DNA of 64,000 nucleotides from Lampris incognitus (lineage: Eukaryota; Chordata; Actinopteri; Lampriformes; Lampridae): contig NC_079217.1 in assembly GCF_029633865.1 (NCBI RefSeq), positions 31,748,090-31,812,089 of the forward strand, read 5' to 3'. Of this stretch, positions 1 through 10,529 are shown one piece after another. Each line of letters starts with the position of its first letter. Positions within the stretch are counted from its first letter, which is position 1. Below the pieces are notes generated by a model. It did no database searches. It was not told where the DNA came from and was given only the letters and a program-made list of their open reading frames with translations. The translations under genes were made by a program, and so were the position numbers.

Positions 1-2676
1 ATTGTTGTCAGTTCCATTTCAAAAGATGAATTTATAAGTCATTCTGTAAAGTATATGTAAGTTGTACGGTTTTCAAATAAAGAAAGTGTGTGACAGTGCA
101 GCTGGATCCAGGGAAGTAACTTAGATCCGGCATCCTCTTTGCACTTTTGGCTCCCTCTGCTGGACCAACACACCAGAGACCTGCTGCAGCTTGCACACCA
201 AATGAGAAGGCTCGGATGCTCATGGGCTCCAATTTGCATCTTCTTACTTGCAATGTAAAAAAAAAATTTTTTAAGTACAGATATAGTACCTTTTTTTTTA
301 ATTAGCCAAAGACTAATTGATTGATCAGCTAGAAAGTAGAACGCAATGTCTCATATATCACATAGTGATGCAGTGCTGTGATCAAGACAACTTCTCACTC
401 ACTTTACAATCAAAATATTTGCCAGCTAATCTGGAGATTAGAGGCAATAACCCCCCTGTGTTTCAAAATTTGGAGCCATTTGAAGCCATTCCCAATGCTT
501 TATATTATTTGGATATTTATACATGAACTCCTACCTTCCCACTGAGCACCAGACCTCAACATAGCGGCTGCGCATTGGCTATCAAGATGAGAATACATCT
601 GGCTAAATGTAGCCCATTTAGACCAAACTGTTGAATGAATTATAACATAATAATGTCTTACCCAAACAACCACAAAATCCATGTCCAGATATTTTAATTG
701 TTGTTGTTTTTGTTTTAATAGTGGTTGTTCAGACCAAGCTGTCTGCTAAACTTTATTTTTTGATCAAATTTTAGTCAGGCTATAGCCTAGACAGCATGTC
801 AAGGCTTTAGCCTGATAGTATTAGCCTAGACGTGCTGTCCAGCCGAAATCTGAATGAAAAATTAAAGTTTCATAGATGACTAAATCTAAACCTGAATCTT
901 AAACAGTTAAAGTTGTTTGGGTGATGCATAATTATGTAATTATGAAATAAACAGTTTGATCTAAAAGTGGGCTACATTTAGCCAGACATAAACTAGATCA
1001 AAGCTGGTGCATAGCTGCCATGTTAAACTCAGGACTGGTCCTCAGTAGGATGATTTCAGTGCCTTTCTCAAGCTATTCATCCTAAGGTTTACCAAAGATG
1101 TTTCAAAATATGACTTGTATCGTCCTGAATGCCAATACTGTGGACCTACTCTTGTTTGTCTCTATTTTGCTTCTATACAAACATCTTGTCAAACGGGTAC
1201 AAACTGTATTTTGTATCATATCCTTTCTAAATACCAAGTAGCAGGTGTTGCTTATCATGCAGCTGGCATGTGAGAGCCATGCACCATAGACAAAAGAGTC
1301 TTCTCTGTAATTGAGATGTGCTTACAGGCACGTGTGCCCAATTTCTGCTGTTATTATGTTCAGTCACATAAAAAATGTATTTTACTTCCAAATGTTCACT
1401 GACTCTTGTGTTTGTGTCTGATTATCTAGCTCAAGTACCATACATAGTATACATCACATACTACAAGTAACACTCCTAGATGGAAACATACATATCACTA
1501 CACACACATTTTGCAGTGATGTCTCACTTCGCAACAAACATCTGCGTGACGGTTATTGAGGGTAGGTGACATAATGAATGCACCAAAGGATGGGCAATGG
1601 CATTTTCCACCTTCACAACAACTGCACTCTGGACTTTGTTGGTCCATGTTTGCTGTCACAACTTCACTTTGTTTGTAGGTGAAGAGTTGTGATGGGGGTG
1701 GCACCTGTCATTTGATTGCTTTGACCTTTTTGATCATAGTCTACACTCTACACAGACTTGGTTGAAAAGGGAAATTATATTGCAAACATCAAATCTTTTA
1801 GGTCCAAAAATAGCCTTTATTTAAGAGTCTCTTTCTCTGAGCAAAAATACAAAAGCACTTAAAACAGTTTCAATTTATTGATATTCGTATATGGATCAGT
1901 GCTCCTTGCAATCGTCATTTCACTGTTTTCCTGAGAGCTGTGTGACAGCATCTTAAGACAAGAAACAAAAATGTAAGCATATCCCCCCATTGGCTCAAAA
2001 GATCTGCCAATTAAGCAGAACCTTTGGTAAATGTGCAGGCCTCAGATTAGAAAAACAAACCTTCATGGTTTAAGTCTTGTACAACTCAATAGCACGAGTT
2101 ACTGAAAAAACACTTCATTTCTATATCTCTCTTGTTCATCTCAAAGACATTTCACACTGGCCTTTAGAGAATTGTTGAACATATCCACAATATTATCTGT
2201 GTTGTTTGTTTGTGTCCCTGAGTAGTTTAAATTAAACCTGAGGTCAAGTCACATCACTTATCTTCACTTCTATTCAGAGATATGTTCAGATATCCCTTGG
2301 GCCAGTCTAGCTGAAGGCTCTCACCATTCTTAAAGCACTGTGTCCTGGCTAACCTCATTTGGAAACAGGTTGGTTTTTTTGTTTTGTTTTTTTGGCCACC
2401 TACCAGTAACAGGTGTGGTTTAACATATAGATGTGGCACACCGACTGATGGGGCACCCATTAGGCTTCCTTATCTGAGTTTCACTGAATGAATCACAAAG
2501 GAAAAAATTTTTTTTCTCTTCATCTGTAATTGCTCCATAATACAGTGGCTATCGTTGCATCCTTCCACTGGCCTCAAGCCTCTTTTGTCCTTTACACTCT
2601 TGAAATATTTGTGAGGCAAGCCTCCTCCTCAAAAGTCTCAATGTACTGATTTATAATTACAAGTCACCCATAAAAG
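1..2676. other. Sequence downstream of kcnj1, no gene recognised
   Basis: This stretch follows the kcnj1 stop codon and should contain its 3' UTR and intergenic DNA. Open frames here are short and resemble no family I know. A long inverted repeat at 595-992 is listed separately. No clear coding exon was seen. Confidence 0.5.
595..992. repeat. Inverted-repeat (foldback) element
   Basis: Two arms of about 75 bases, near 597-672 and 912-990, are reverse complements with small gaps. Both contain the core TCTGGCTAAATGTAGCCCA in opposite orientation, followed by matching ACCCAAACAAC segments. The 240-base loop carries related short blocks (AGCCTAGACAGCATGTC and AGCCTAGACGTGCTGTC). This is the shape of a small non-autonomous DNA transposon or foldback element. 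No target-site duplication was established and the family is unknown. Confidence 0.6.
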
Positions 2677-3798
2677 TTACATTTTGGTGACATTAGGGTA
2701 CTCTGGAATGTCAATCACCTCAAAGCCTTGGTTGACATGTCCATCTCCAAAGTGGTGGTGATGGCCCTTTATGTTGTGAAAACAGTAGGCACAGTGTGCA
2801 GTGGCCACGGGCACTACCTTGGAGAAGTTAGAGAAGTCTACTCTGTATTTGCCCTCTTTGCTTCGAGAGATGATAGGAAGGAAGTTGTAGCCCCACATGA
2901 TCTCCTGAGGGATAAAGGAGGTTCGGACCTGGCAGGAGGAGCTGGTGGACTCTGCGGTGCCATCCAGAAAAACCACCAGCTCAAACTCTTGCTTGTGAAG
3001 GGTGTCCACTGCCATCTCGAAGAACGGGCTGCTCTTATTGATCACGTGGTACAGTGTGAGAGGACAGACAAAGAAGAGGTTGTCCTTCCCAGCATCTACC
3101 ATAAAGTCAATATTTACTTGGTCCATGATGATTGTCTCCCCATCTGACGTAATTGTTGTCCTCAGCAGCTTACCGTAGATCTGGCTTCCAATCATTAGCG
3201 TCTTACGCAGGTTGGCCAATCGGATTGATAGGCAAAGGGTGCCATTTTTTGGGCCGATGACAGCCATGTCACTGAAGGTGATTGTCTTGGCCCTCTTTTT
3301 AGGTAAAGAGATTTTTGATAAGATGACTCCACACATGAAGCAATTGATAATAGCTCCAAGAAGGGATTGGATGATAATGAGGGCCACAGCACCTGGGCAA
3401 AGAGGGGTGATGGCACGCCCGCCATACCCAATAGTTGTCTGAGTTTCCAGGGAGTAGAGGAATGCAGTGGTGAGACCAACAACATTGTCCACACATGGTG
3501 TGTGGTCATCAGATGGGCTCTGCCATGTCAGGTCTCCATTGCTGCGGGCAATCCAGTACCACAACAGGCCGAAAATGAACCAGCTAAGAGTGAAGGAGGC
3601 AATAAAGAAGAAGAGCACAAAACGCCACCGGATCTCCACAAAGGTGGTCCAGAAATCTGCCAGGAAGGCAAAGTGGCTGCTGTACTTAATGTTTCCGAAG
3701 TCAATGTTGCAGCGGCCATCTTTGGTCACTAGCCTGGCCTTGCGAATTCTTCGCTCAGCCAACCGGTCTTGGATGCATTTCTGGAAGAATCCAAACAT
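2677..3798 (-). CDS. kcnj1: Inward-rectifier K+ channel Kir1.1 (ROMK)
   Basis: Encodes 373 residues with no break, against 372 for the human ROMK2 form. Kir1.1 is a tetrameric plasma-membrane channel for K+ secretion and recycling in transporting epithelium. In order: a cytosolic N-terminus (ARLVTKDGRCNIDFGN), M1 at about 60-80, the extracellular HTPC, a pore helix, the selectivity filter TIGYG at 122-126, M2 with N152 (the weak-rectification residue), then the cytosolic domain ending in TKM, a PDZ-ligand-like tail. The start at 3798 is chosen because MFGFFQK aligns with the ROMK2 start and a splice acceptor lies 8 bases upstream. An in-frame ATG at 3831 lies inside the presumed intron. Against human ROMK1, the pH-gating Lys80 aligns with Val, the N-glycosylation NHT is DHT, and the NPNF endocytosis motif is NQGF. 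The subfamily is certain enough; which fish paralogue is not. Confidence 0.94.
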   Translation of the reverse strand: MFGFFQKCIQDRLAERRIRKARLVTKDGRCNIDFGNIKYSSHFAFLADFWTTFVEIRWRFVLFFFIASFTLSWFIFGLLWYWIARSNGDLTWQSPSDDHTPCVDNVVGLTTAFLYSLETQTTIGYGGRAITPLCPGAVALIIIQSLLGAIINCFMCGVILSKISLPKKRAKTITFSDMAVIGPKNGTLCLSIRLANLRKTLMIGSQIYGKLLRTTITSDGETIIMDQVNIDFMVDAGKDNLFFVCPLTLYHVINKSSPFFEMAVDTLHKQEFELVVFLDGTAESTSSSCQVRTSFIPQEIMWGYNFLPIISRSKEGKYRVDFSNFSKVVPVATAHCAYCFHNIKGHHHHFGDGHVNQGFEVIDIPEYPNVTKM

Positions 3799-3805
3799 GG
3801 CAGGA

Positions 3806-3834
3806 TCTATCAGAGAATAAAAGTGAAGCAAAAT
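3806..3834 (-). other. kcnj1: Splice acceptor of the kcnj1 coding exon
   Basis: Read on the minus strand, a pyrimidine-rich run ends in TTCTCTGATAG at 3807, followed by ATCCTGCC and the ATG. The coding exon probably begins at 3806 with 8 bases of 5' UTR, and a non-coding first exon should lie further right. Kir1.1 genes usually keep the whole coding region in one exon behind 5' non-coding exons, which fits. I could not place the upstream exon. Confidence 0.65.
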
Positions 3835-3837
3835 AAA

Positions 3838-3879
3838 TACATACCAAGTCCAGTTGCACTTGATTCAACTCCTTTGGAG
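3838..3879 (-). mobile_element. Very short insertion with target-site duplication, copy 1
   Basis: The core at 3846-3877 is shared almost base for base with 35346-35377 (AAGTCCAGTTGCACTTGATT onward, one C/T difference). It is flanked by near-identical direct repeats, AGCAAAATAAA at 3827-3837 and AGCAAAAATAAA at 3880-3891, as after transposition. On the minus strand it starts CCAAAGGAGTTGAATC and ends in a TATG-like tail, resembling a retrotransposed sequence with a simple-repeat tail. It lies in the kcnj1 intron about 30 bases before the acceptor. Confidence 0.6.
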
Positions 3880-3891
3880 AGCAAAAATAAA

Positions 3892-6800
3892 AAAATAAAA
3901 TGGTTAATGATTAAACTCCATAGACTCTAAATGACTCAAGAGAATTGATTTTGATTTCATTTTGAATTAGATAGCAAATTATCCTTTGTTTTTACAATTC
4001 TTAGGTGATTCAGTAGACACAAATGGATACCAGTAAGTGGTGACATTCCTGATTTCCCCTTAATTTTGTAAAATAATATTACCACATAGTCTCGCTACAG
4101 CAACCAATACCATGCTACTGTGTGGTCCTGCTTGACTGACATCCAGAACAGTGAAAACCACTCATTACATCCATGACAACAACAAAATAAAGAAAAATTA
4201 TGTGATCTCACAAACAATAACAGCACAATGATGATGCCTCTAAATGAATTACGGGATAGGTAAAAGCACAACTTTAATTAAGTGTGTTCCTCAGCAAAAT
4301 GTGACCAAAAAAAAAAATCCTCTAACACCTCGATTCCAATCGTTACATACCCGACTCAACCAAAAATCTCACTGTGGAAAGCTGTGTTTCACACATCCAA
4401 AGCTATGCTGTCCGTATGAAATTTAAATCCAAGCTAAACGTTTATAATCCTGTGAGCATGCCGGTGAAGTCCTTAGGTTACTATTGAGCAAAAGTTCCCA
4501 TTGAAGTATGCCATTTCACTGGTCCAAACAGGACAAGCAGCCTGGTTTCCCTAACATGTATTAGTTTTCAATAGAACTGGTATTATCATGGCCTAAAAAT
4601 CATTTTGAAATACCCAGTGAAGACTACCCAGTTTTTTACAGACATAAAAAGGATTGATTATGTCTTCGTACTGTCATCCCATACGTCAGGTGCTGGATGG
4701 ATCATTACATGTAGTATTGACTCTGTATGTGTTCCTGGATCATTCTGGTCTCTTTTCAGCCATGCTTTGCAAACCACTCATTTGGAAGATGGCATGCTTG
4801 TTAGAGAGTTAAGTAGTGCAAAATGACTGTTGCAGTGAGCTAATGTTTTATTTGCAACTCTTAATGGTTGAATACTGTATTTTTGCCGGAAAGAAATCCA
4901 ATAATCACACAGCATGGCTTGTTTGCAAGGGTTTACTCCTTTGGATCTAAACTAAATCTTTCCACACCCAATGATTTGCCCTGCATGGTACCATGCTGTA
5001 ACATGATATGAAGAACTGAGATCATTTCAGTTATGACCTGTGTTAATTAGAAGCATTGCTGCTTTTAGCGTTAGTTGTCATTAAGACTAGCGTGTCAACA
5101 TTTAATTTAATTACTTTGGAAAATGTGACATATTCACAGCATATGCTGTCGTACTTCAATTTTTAACTCTCGTGATGTTTACTATTACAATACTCTCAAC
5201 TCATAATTCTGTGAGGGTAGGTAAACCTTATTAAAAACTAGGTTGATTATTTACACTGGTAAACTGGGTATTGCATTATTTCAGTCAGAATCTAACCATT
5301 AGATTTGATTTACAAAAAGTCTTTAATGTGCTATGATTTCTTTCCCACACCTTAGCCTTTATTTTGATAAAGAGTAAAAGTCAGTTTTGTGCTAATAATC
5401 CTGTTAAAATCTTGAATTGCACCATGGAGACTAATAAAATAAAAAGTAGTTAAAGTAAAAATAGAATAAAAAAAACACACTCTTTGCAGATTGTAACTTA
5501 ATCTTATGTCAGGTATCAGTTTGCTGTATTTTATCTTGTTTGAAGCAATGCCAATACATCACACAGTCTTGCAATTAGCTACATGCAATGACCCCTTCTG
5601 TATCCCTTCTGTTTGGCATTCAGTTGTACCAGTAAAGTGAATTATCCCTCCATTAAAACTCACCTCTTTCTGAAGAGTTGAACCAAAGGCTGGGTCCGAC
5701 AAATCCAAAAGGACAAACTGATCTAAACCAAGCTTATGTTGTGCCGTTTGGTGTGTCCTAGGTTGTGGCTCAGTTTTCTTGTGTCTGCACATCAATACCT
5801 GCTTGCATTTATACTGTCCTCTCATGGTGCACTGGATCCATTCAGGTGATGTTTACGCCCACACAGACTTGACATACACCTTCCCCCCGGTCCCTCTGGC
5901 TCTACTCAGTCCTGTTTACCCCACAAAAGTCTGACACCAAGGGCCGAGCTGACCTCTGCCCATTGAGATCCCTGGCCCCTAACTTGGACAACACTGAGCT
6001 AATACCACTATTTCACCTACTACAAGTCACTCTGGTTGATAGGGTCACGGAAGTTGGAAATAAAAAACAAAAACAAAATACAGTTCACTATGTCTTGATC
6101 CAGAGCAGATCGTGCAGTATTGTTTGCAGTAGACACACAGCAAACACACACATACAAACATTCATACACAGCAACACACACTTTTGTTGCCTGTTATAGA
6201 GGATAACTCACAGGAGAGTTTTCCTTCCCAAGATTTGGCACGAGTTCAATGTCTTTCCTTGGTAATATAATCGATAGGCTTACAGTATATCAGAAATCTG
6301 ATGAAATATTCCTCTGCTTTTTTTTAAAATAAAAATCACATATGCCCTTGAGAAAATATGTTTACACATCCCTGAGCAGAGTAATTTTGTCACCATCAAT
6401 CCAACACTAACGTCTCACAGCTCCTCCACACCACTATTCCTCCCAATAACAACCATCTCTCCTCTCTTTACAACTACATATTTGAAATGAAAATGGTGTC
6501 CACTGGGAAAAAAAACGGTTGTGGAGTGATAGACCAGAAACAGAGGAGATGAAAAGGAACATGTCCTAGTTTCAAACACATAGCCCTGCTGGGCAGGAGG
6601 GGTTGGGCTATGTTCAGGGGCCGGCTAGAGATGCTCTGAATGCCTGGGCAGAGAAAGTGTGAATGGTGATGGTTTTCTTTGTTCACCTCCTTTGTTTCCA
6701 GCAGAAGTGATAGAGGGTAGAGTGGTATTACTTTACATACTACAGCGCTCCAACAGCAACCCTCTATTGTGTATTCTATAAAAAATCTACAATATATTTG

Positions 6801-8649
6801 TGTTGACAGACAACAAGATTGGGTTTTACGAATGTTTAAATCCCTGCAGTTAAAAAAGCATGACTTGAACCTGTTTTATGTGCTTAAGGCCGTATCGGCC
6901 TTTCCACTTAATCACGTTGCTACTTCTTACCATCTTGTTTAGACAAAGGGTCAGTGACTAGTGGTCGAAGCACAACAGCAGAGATTGCCGGTTAATGTTG
7001 GATGACATTTTGTTTAGTTCAGCAAAAGAAGATAACAAAGTGCTGTTAAAGAAAATGTCTCGAGTCCCGCTGCGGGTTAAAAATGTGACTGGGACACGAT
7101 GGCCGGCCAGCATTATAACGACTGAAATAATGTTATCTACATCCCCAGATAGGCTGAAGCAGACATGTTAGGTGTCAGGAAGCTCTGGAAATAAAAGAAA
7201 AGATCAGGAACTTTTAGCTTAGCTGATTGACATTCTGCAGTCTTGATAGAAGAATCAGCTGTTAATAGTTGTCAATAGCTGCTGACTAGAGCTTTATCGC
7301 ATAACATCATCTCACAGGACCACTCTCATAAAAATGTCATATTTCCTTTTTGATTCAGAGATTGATTGATTATTTCAAGGAAGCCAAGCTTTCTAATACA
7401 ACTGACATTATATTTTCAAGATCAAATCAAATGTACTCAAATGTTGAGCCACAAACTAAATATGGTTTTTATGACGGGTCACCAATTCACCAGAGTTTTT
7501 TGTCTTCAGTTGGTAGATAAATACAGACAATTAGGGACTGTTGGTTGATCTGGGGATTTGATATAGTCTCATGATATAGTTACAGTAGATGTATCATTAA
7601 AAAACAGTGTATGACGCATAAAGATAGTGTATTCCCAAGAAAAGGACTCAAAAATGTATAAGCAACATGACGTTTTCTGAGGACAGGCCTAAAAGTGAGA
7701 CCTTGTGGAGGGGGTCGCCGTTTGCACATGTGTTGATTTGATTAGCAACACACCAGCTTATCATCATGAACTGTCTGTGTTGGAATAAAAGACTGACACA
7801 TCACATATTAGGACCCTGTGATTTCCACATGCCCCTTGATGATAGTGAACAATGGTAGTTTCTAGTCACATTGATTGGGGTACTCAGACTAACAATAGGG
7901 GTTTCTGCATCAGTTTCTGTTCATTAGCTGAAGGGCCAAGAGGTTGGCATTTGTCAGCATTACCTGTTATCTTCCTTACTTTAAAGAAGAAAAAAAAAGG
8001 TTAAAGCAAGGTATCAATGAGGAAAGATTTTGACTTCACATGCCAATCCTGGTCACGTTTTATTTTATTTATTTTTTTGCAGCAATTGTTCCTCATGAAA
8101 TGAAACAACAAACAATGAATTAAGTCATCGAAAAGTTAAAATATAGTGTCATTCTTCACGTGTTTATGTATGAGAATTTGATGGCTGAGTTTTTTGTTTT
8201 TTTCATTATAGGACATGTGGTATTGTTTACCGATTGAGTTCTGTCCTCTTTATGACATGAAGTTTTTCAATATGAAATTAAGGACATTTCAGTCAACTCA
8301 TGTATTTGGTGTATGTATTTTCTCGTGGGAAAATCGGCAATATGGATTTAAGTTTGGCGGTAAATTGATCTGCTGTATGCAGACTGCACTTAGAGTGCAT
8401 TAAACTATGAAAAACACTGATCACGATCCATCCATCAGCAGATCCAAACAGGTGGCGGTAGCTGAGTAGTACAGACTGAGCCTTAAGACAGCAGTAGCAT
8501 AGCATACATCAGAGGCTAACAAGTCAGGCCAGGACTCCGTAGTCTACACCCATCTACAGGCCGGTGTCCATCCTTTCAAGGTTGAAGATGTTGCACATCC
8601 TTGATAGGGAGGAATGATGGTTTGAACGGGGAGTCAAAGAGGCCATCTA
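3892..8649. other. Intergenic or kcnj1 5' region, no gene recognised
   Basis: AT-rich sequence with short open frames only. It should hold the kcnj1 first exon and promoter, but I found no convincing TATA box, CpG cluster or donor site to place them. No repeat family was recognised apart from short A or T runs. Confidence 0.45.
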
Positions 8650-9297
8650 TATGTGAAAAGGGAATGACCATCACTGAACCGGGGGTGGGGTGGGGGTGGG
8701 GGTGGGGGGGTATCCCCACCCTTATAAACAATACATACTGATCAGTAAAGAAAGAGAGTTGAATCAGTTCATCTGGACACAATGTTTATTGAGAGAAACG
8801 TTTCATCACTCATCTAAATGACCTTGTGATGAACCTTGTGATCACCTATGTTAAGAGGGAACGACCATCATGGAAGCAAGGGGGGGGGGTAAGAGTACAT
8901 CTGTCACCATTTTACAATGCTGTGATTGCAAATATTCCCAAACTCTCTGTGAATAGTACACATGGCCATAGCCATGCCCATATTAGCATATGAAACCGAT
9001 TGTTGGTTTCAGTCGTTATGCAACTGTATTGTTTATAAGGGTGAGGATACCTGCAGTCAGTTTAGACTGAAGATCAAAGAAGGTTGAATCAGTTCATCTG
9101 AATGTGTTTATTGACAGATACATTTCATCTCTCAACTAAGTGACCTCTTCAGTCTAAAAACTGACTGAATTGACTGATTCAGCCTTCTTTGATTTTCTTA
9201 CCTTGATTATTAAGCATGCATCACGACATTTAGACTGAAGTGATCACTTAAATGAGTGGTTTTGGTTTTTATGCCACTGTATTGTTTATAAGGGTGG
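8650..9297 (+). mobile_element. Penelope-like element, 3' non-coding region (left part)
   Basis: Contains several copies of a motif set that recurs at 11639-11775 and 17210-18060 and in part at 62172-62275: GTTGAATCAGTTCATCTG, ACGTTTCATCACTCATCTAA, GACCTCTTCAGTCTAAA and TTATAAGGGTGGGGATACC. At 17.5-19.1 kb the same sequence adjoins Penelope-type reverse transcriptase, so I infer this is PLE 3' sequence. Parts occur in both orientations and make a foldback near 9078-9196. G-runs at 8681-8710 and 8881-8890 are part of the repeat. It is interrupted after 9297 by a LINE. Confidence 0.6.
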
Positions 9298-9364
9298 CAG
9301 ATCCGCATATTTAATTTGGCAAGGATTTTATGCCGGATGCCCTCCCTGACACAAACTTCCCCAT

Positions 9365-9889
9365 TTGTCCGGGCTTGGGACTGGCACTAAGAATGCACTG
9401 GCTTGTGCATCCTCAGCTGAGTTGATTGAGAAGTATGGAGAAGGCCAGAAAGAGTTGCATTGTGTCTTTGTAGATTTAGAGAACGCATACGACAGGGTGT
9501 CCGGAGAGGAGGTGTGGTATTGTATGAGGAAGTCAGGAGTTGCAGAGAAGTATGTAGGAGTGGTGAAGGATATGTATGAGGGAAGTGTGACAATGGTGAG
9601 GTGTGCGGTTGGAATGCCAGATGGGTTCAAGGTGGAGGTGGGATTACATCAAGGATCGGCTCTGAGCCCTTTCTTGTTTGCAATGGTGTTTGACAGGTTG
9701 ACGGACAAGATCAGGCAGGAGTCTCCATGGACGATGATGTTCGCGGATGACATTGTGATCTGTAGCAAGAGTAGGGCGCAGGTTGAGGAGAGCCTGGAGA
9801 AGTGGAGGTATGCACTGGAGAGAAGAGGAATGAAAGTCGGTAGGAGCAAGACGGTATACCTATGCATGAATGAGAGGGAGGGCAGTTGA
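9365..9889 (+). pseudogene. LINE reverse transcriptase fragment (LINE A)
   Basis: An open frame of 174 codons contains successive reverse transcriptase motifs: FVDLENAYDRV (motif A, catalytic Asp), GLHQGSALSPFLFAMV (motif B) and MMFADDIVICS (motif C, FADD catalytic pair). The family context continues with SLEKWRYALERRGMKVGRSKT. The frame is shifted at its 5' side and stops at 9889, so ORF2 cannot be made whole. It once copied LINE RNA into DNA at the nicked target; it is now inactive. Confidence 0.8.
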
Positions 9890-9981
9890 ATGGTGAGGAT
9901 GTAAGGTGTAGAGGTGATGAAGGCGTATGAGTTTAAATACTTGGGGTCAACTGTCCAAAATAACAGAAGTGCAGAAGAGAG

Positions 9982-10491
9982 GTGAAGAAGAGAGTGCGGG
10001 CAGGGTGGAGTGGGTGGAGAAGAGTGTCAGGAGTGATTTGCGACAGAAGGGTACCAGCGAGAGTTAAAGGGAAGGTTTACAAGATGGTTGTGAGACCTAT
10101 GTTATATGGTTTGGAGACAGTGGCACTGACGAAAAGACAGGAGGTGGAGCTGGAGGTGGCAGAGTTGAAGATGCTAAGATTTTCACCGGGAGTGACGAAG
10201 AAGGACAGGATTAGGAATGATTATATTAGAGGCACCGCTCAAGTTGGACGGTTTGGAGAAAAAGCAAGAGAGGCAAGACTGAGATGGCTTGGACATGTGT
10301 GGAGGAGAGATGCTGGGTATATTGGGAGAAGAATGCTGAATATGGAGCTGCCAAGGAAGAGGACAAGAGTAAGGCCAAAGAGGAGGTTTATGGATGTGGT
10401 GAGGGAAGACATTCAGGTGGCTGGGGTGACAGAGGAAGACGCAGAAGACAGGAAGAAATGGAAATGGATGATCTGCTGTGGCGACACCTAA
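9982..10491 (+). pseudogene. LINE ORF2 C-terminal region (LINE A)
   Basis: An open frame of about 169 codons continues the LINE after a break near 9890-9980. It shows the conserved tail found also in LINE B and LINE C: VSGVICDRRVPARVKGKVYK, MLYGLETVALTKRQEVELEV, KMLRFSPGVTKKDRIRND and ARLRWLGHVWRRD. The last codons GDT precede the LINE 3' end. One GC-rich stretch (RKRTRVRPKRR) is shared with the other copies. Confidence 0.75.
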
Positions 10492-10529
10492 CGGGAGCAG
10501 CCAAAAGTAGTAGTAGTATTGTTTATGAG

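Larger units (their letters stand above)
9298..10515 (+). mobile_element. RTE-like LINE A, 5'-truncated, nested in the PLE
   Basis: Carries reverse transcriptase followed by the C-terminal ORF2 region, and ends with GGGAGCAGCCAAAAGTAG and an AGT-repeat tail, the same 3' end as LINE B. The flank GTATTGTTTATAAGGGTGG at 9279-9297 reappears after the tail at 10516, split there by a hAT insertion, which gives a target-site duplication of about 19 bases. The endonuclease domain is missing. Clade assignment (RTE-like) is from motif memory. Confidence 0.75.

Noticed and set aside
2728-3820. Long open frames on the plus strand across kcnj1
   Set aside because: They mirror the codon structure of the intact minus-strand channel and resemble no protein.
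3799-3831. Upstream ATG giving an 11-residue longer kcnj1 protein
   Set aside because: The extension runs through a splice acceptor and pyrimidine tract, while the ATG at 3798 aligns exactly with the ROMK2 start.
6474-6686. Minus-strand open frame with a hydrophobic start
   Set aside because: No homology recognised, no splice context, and short.
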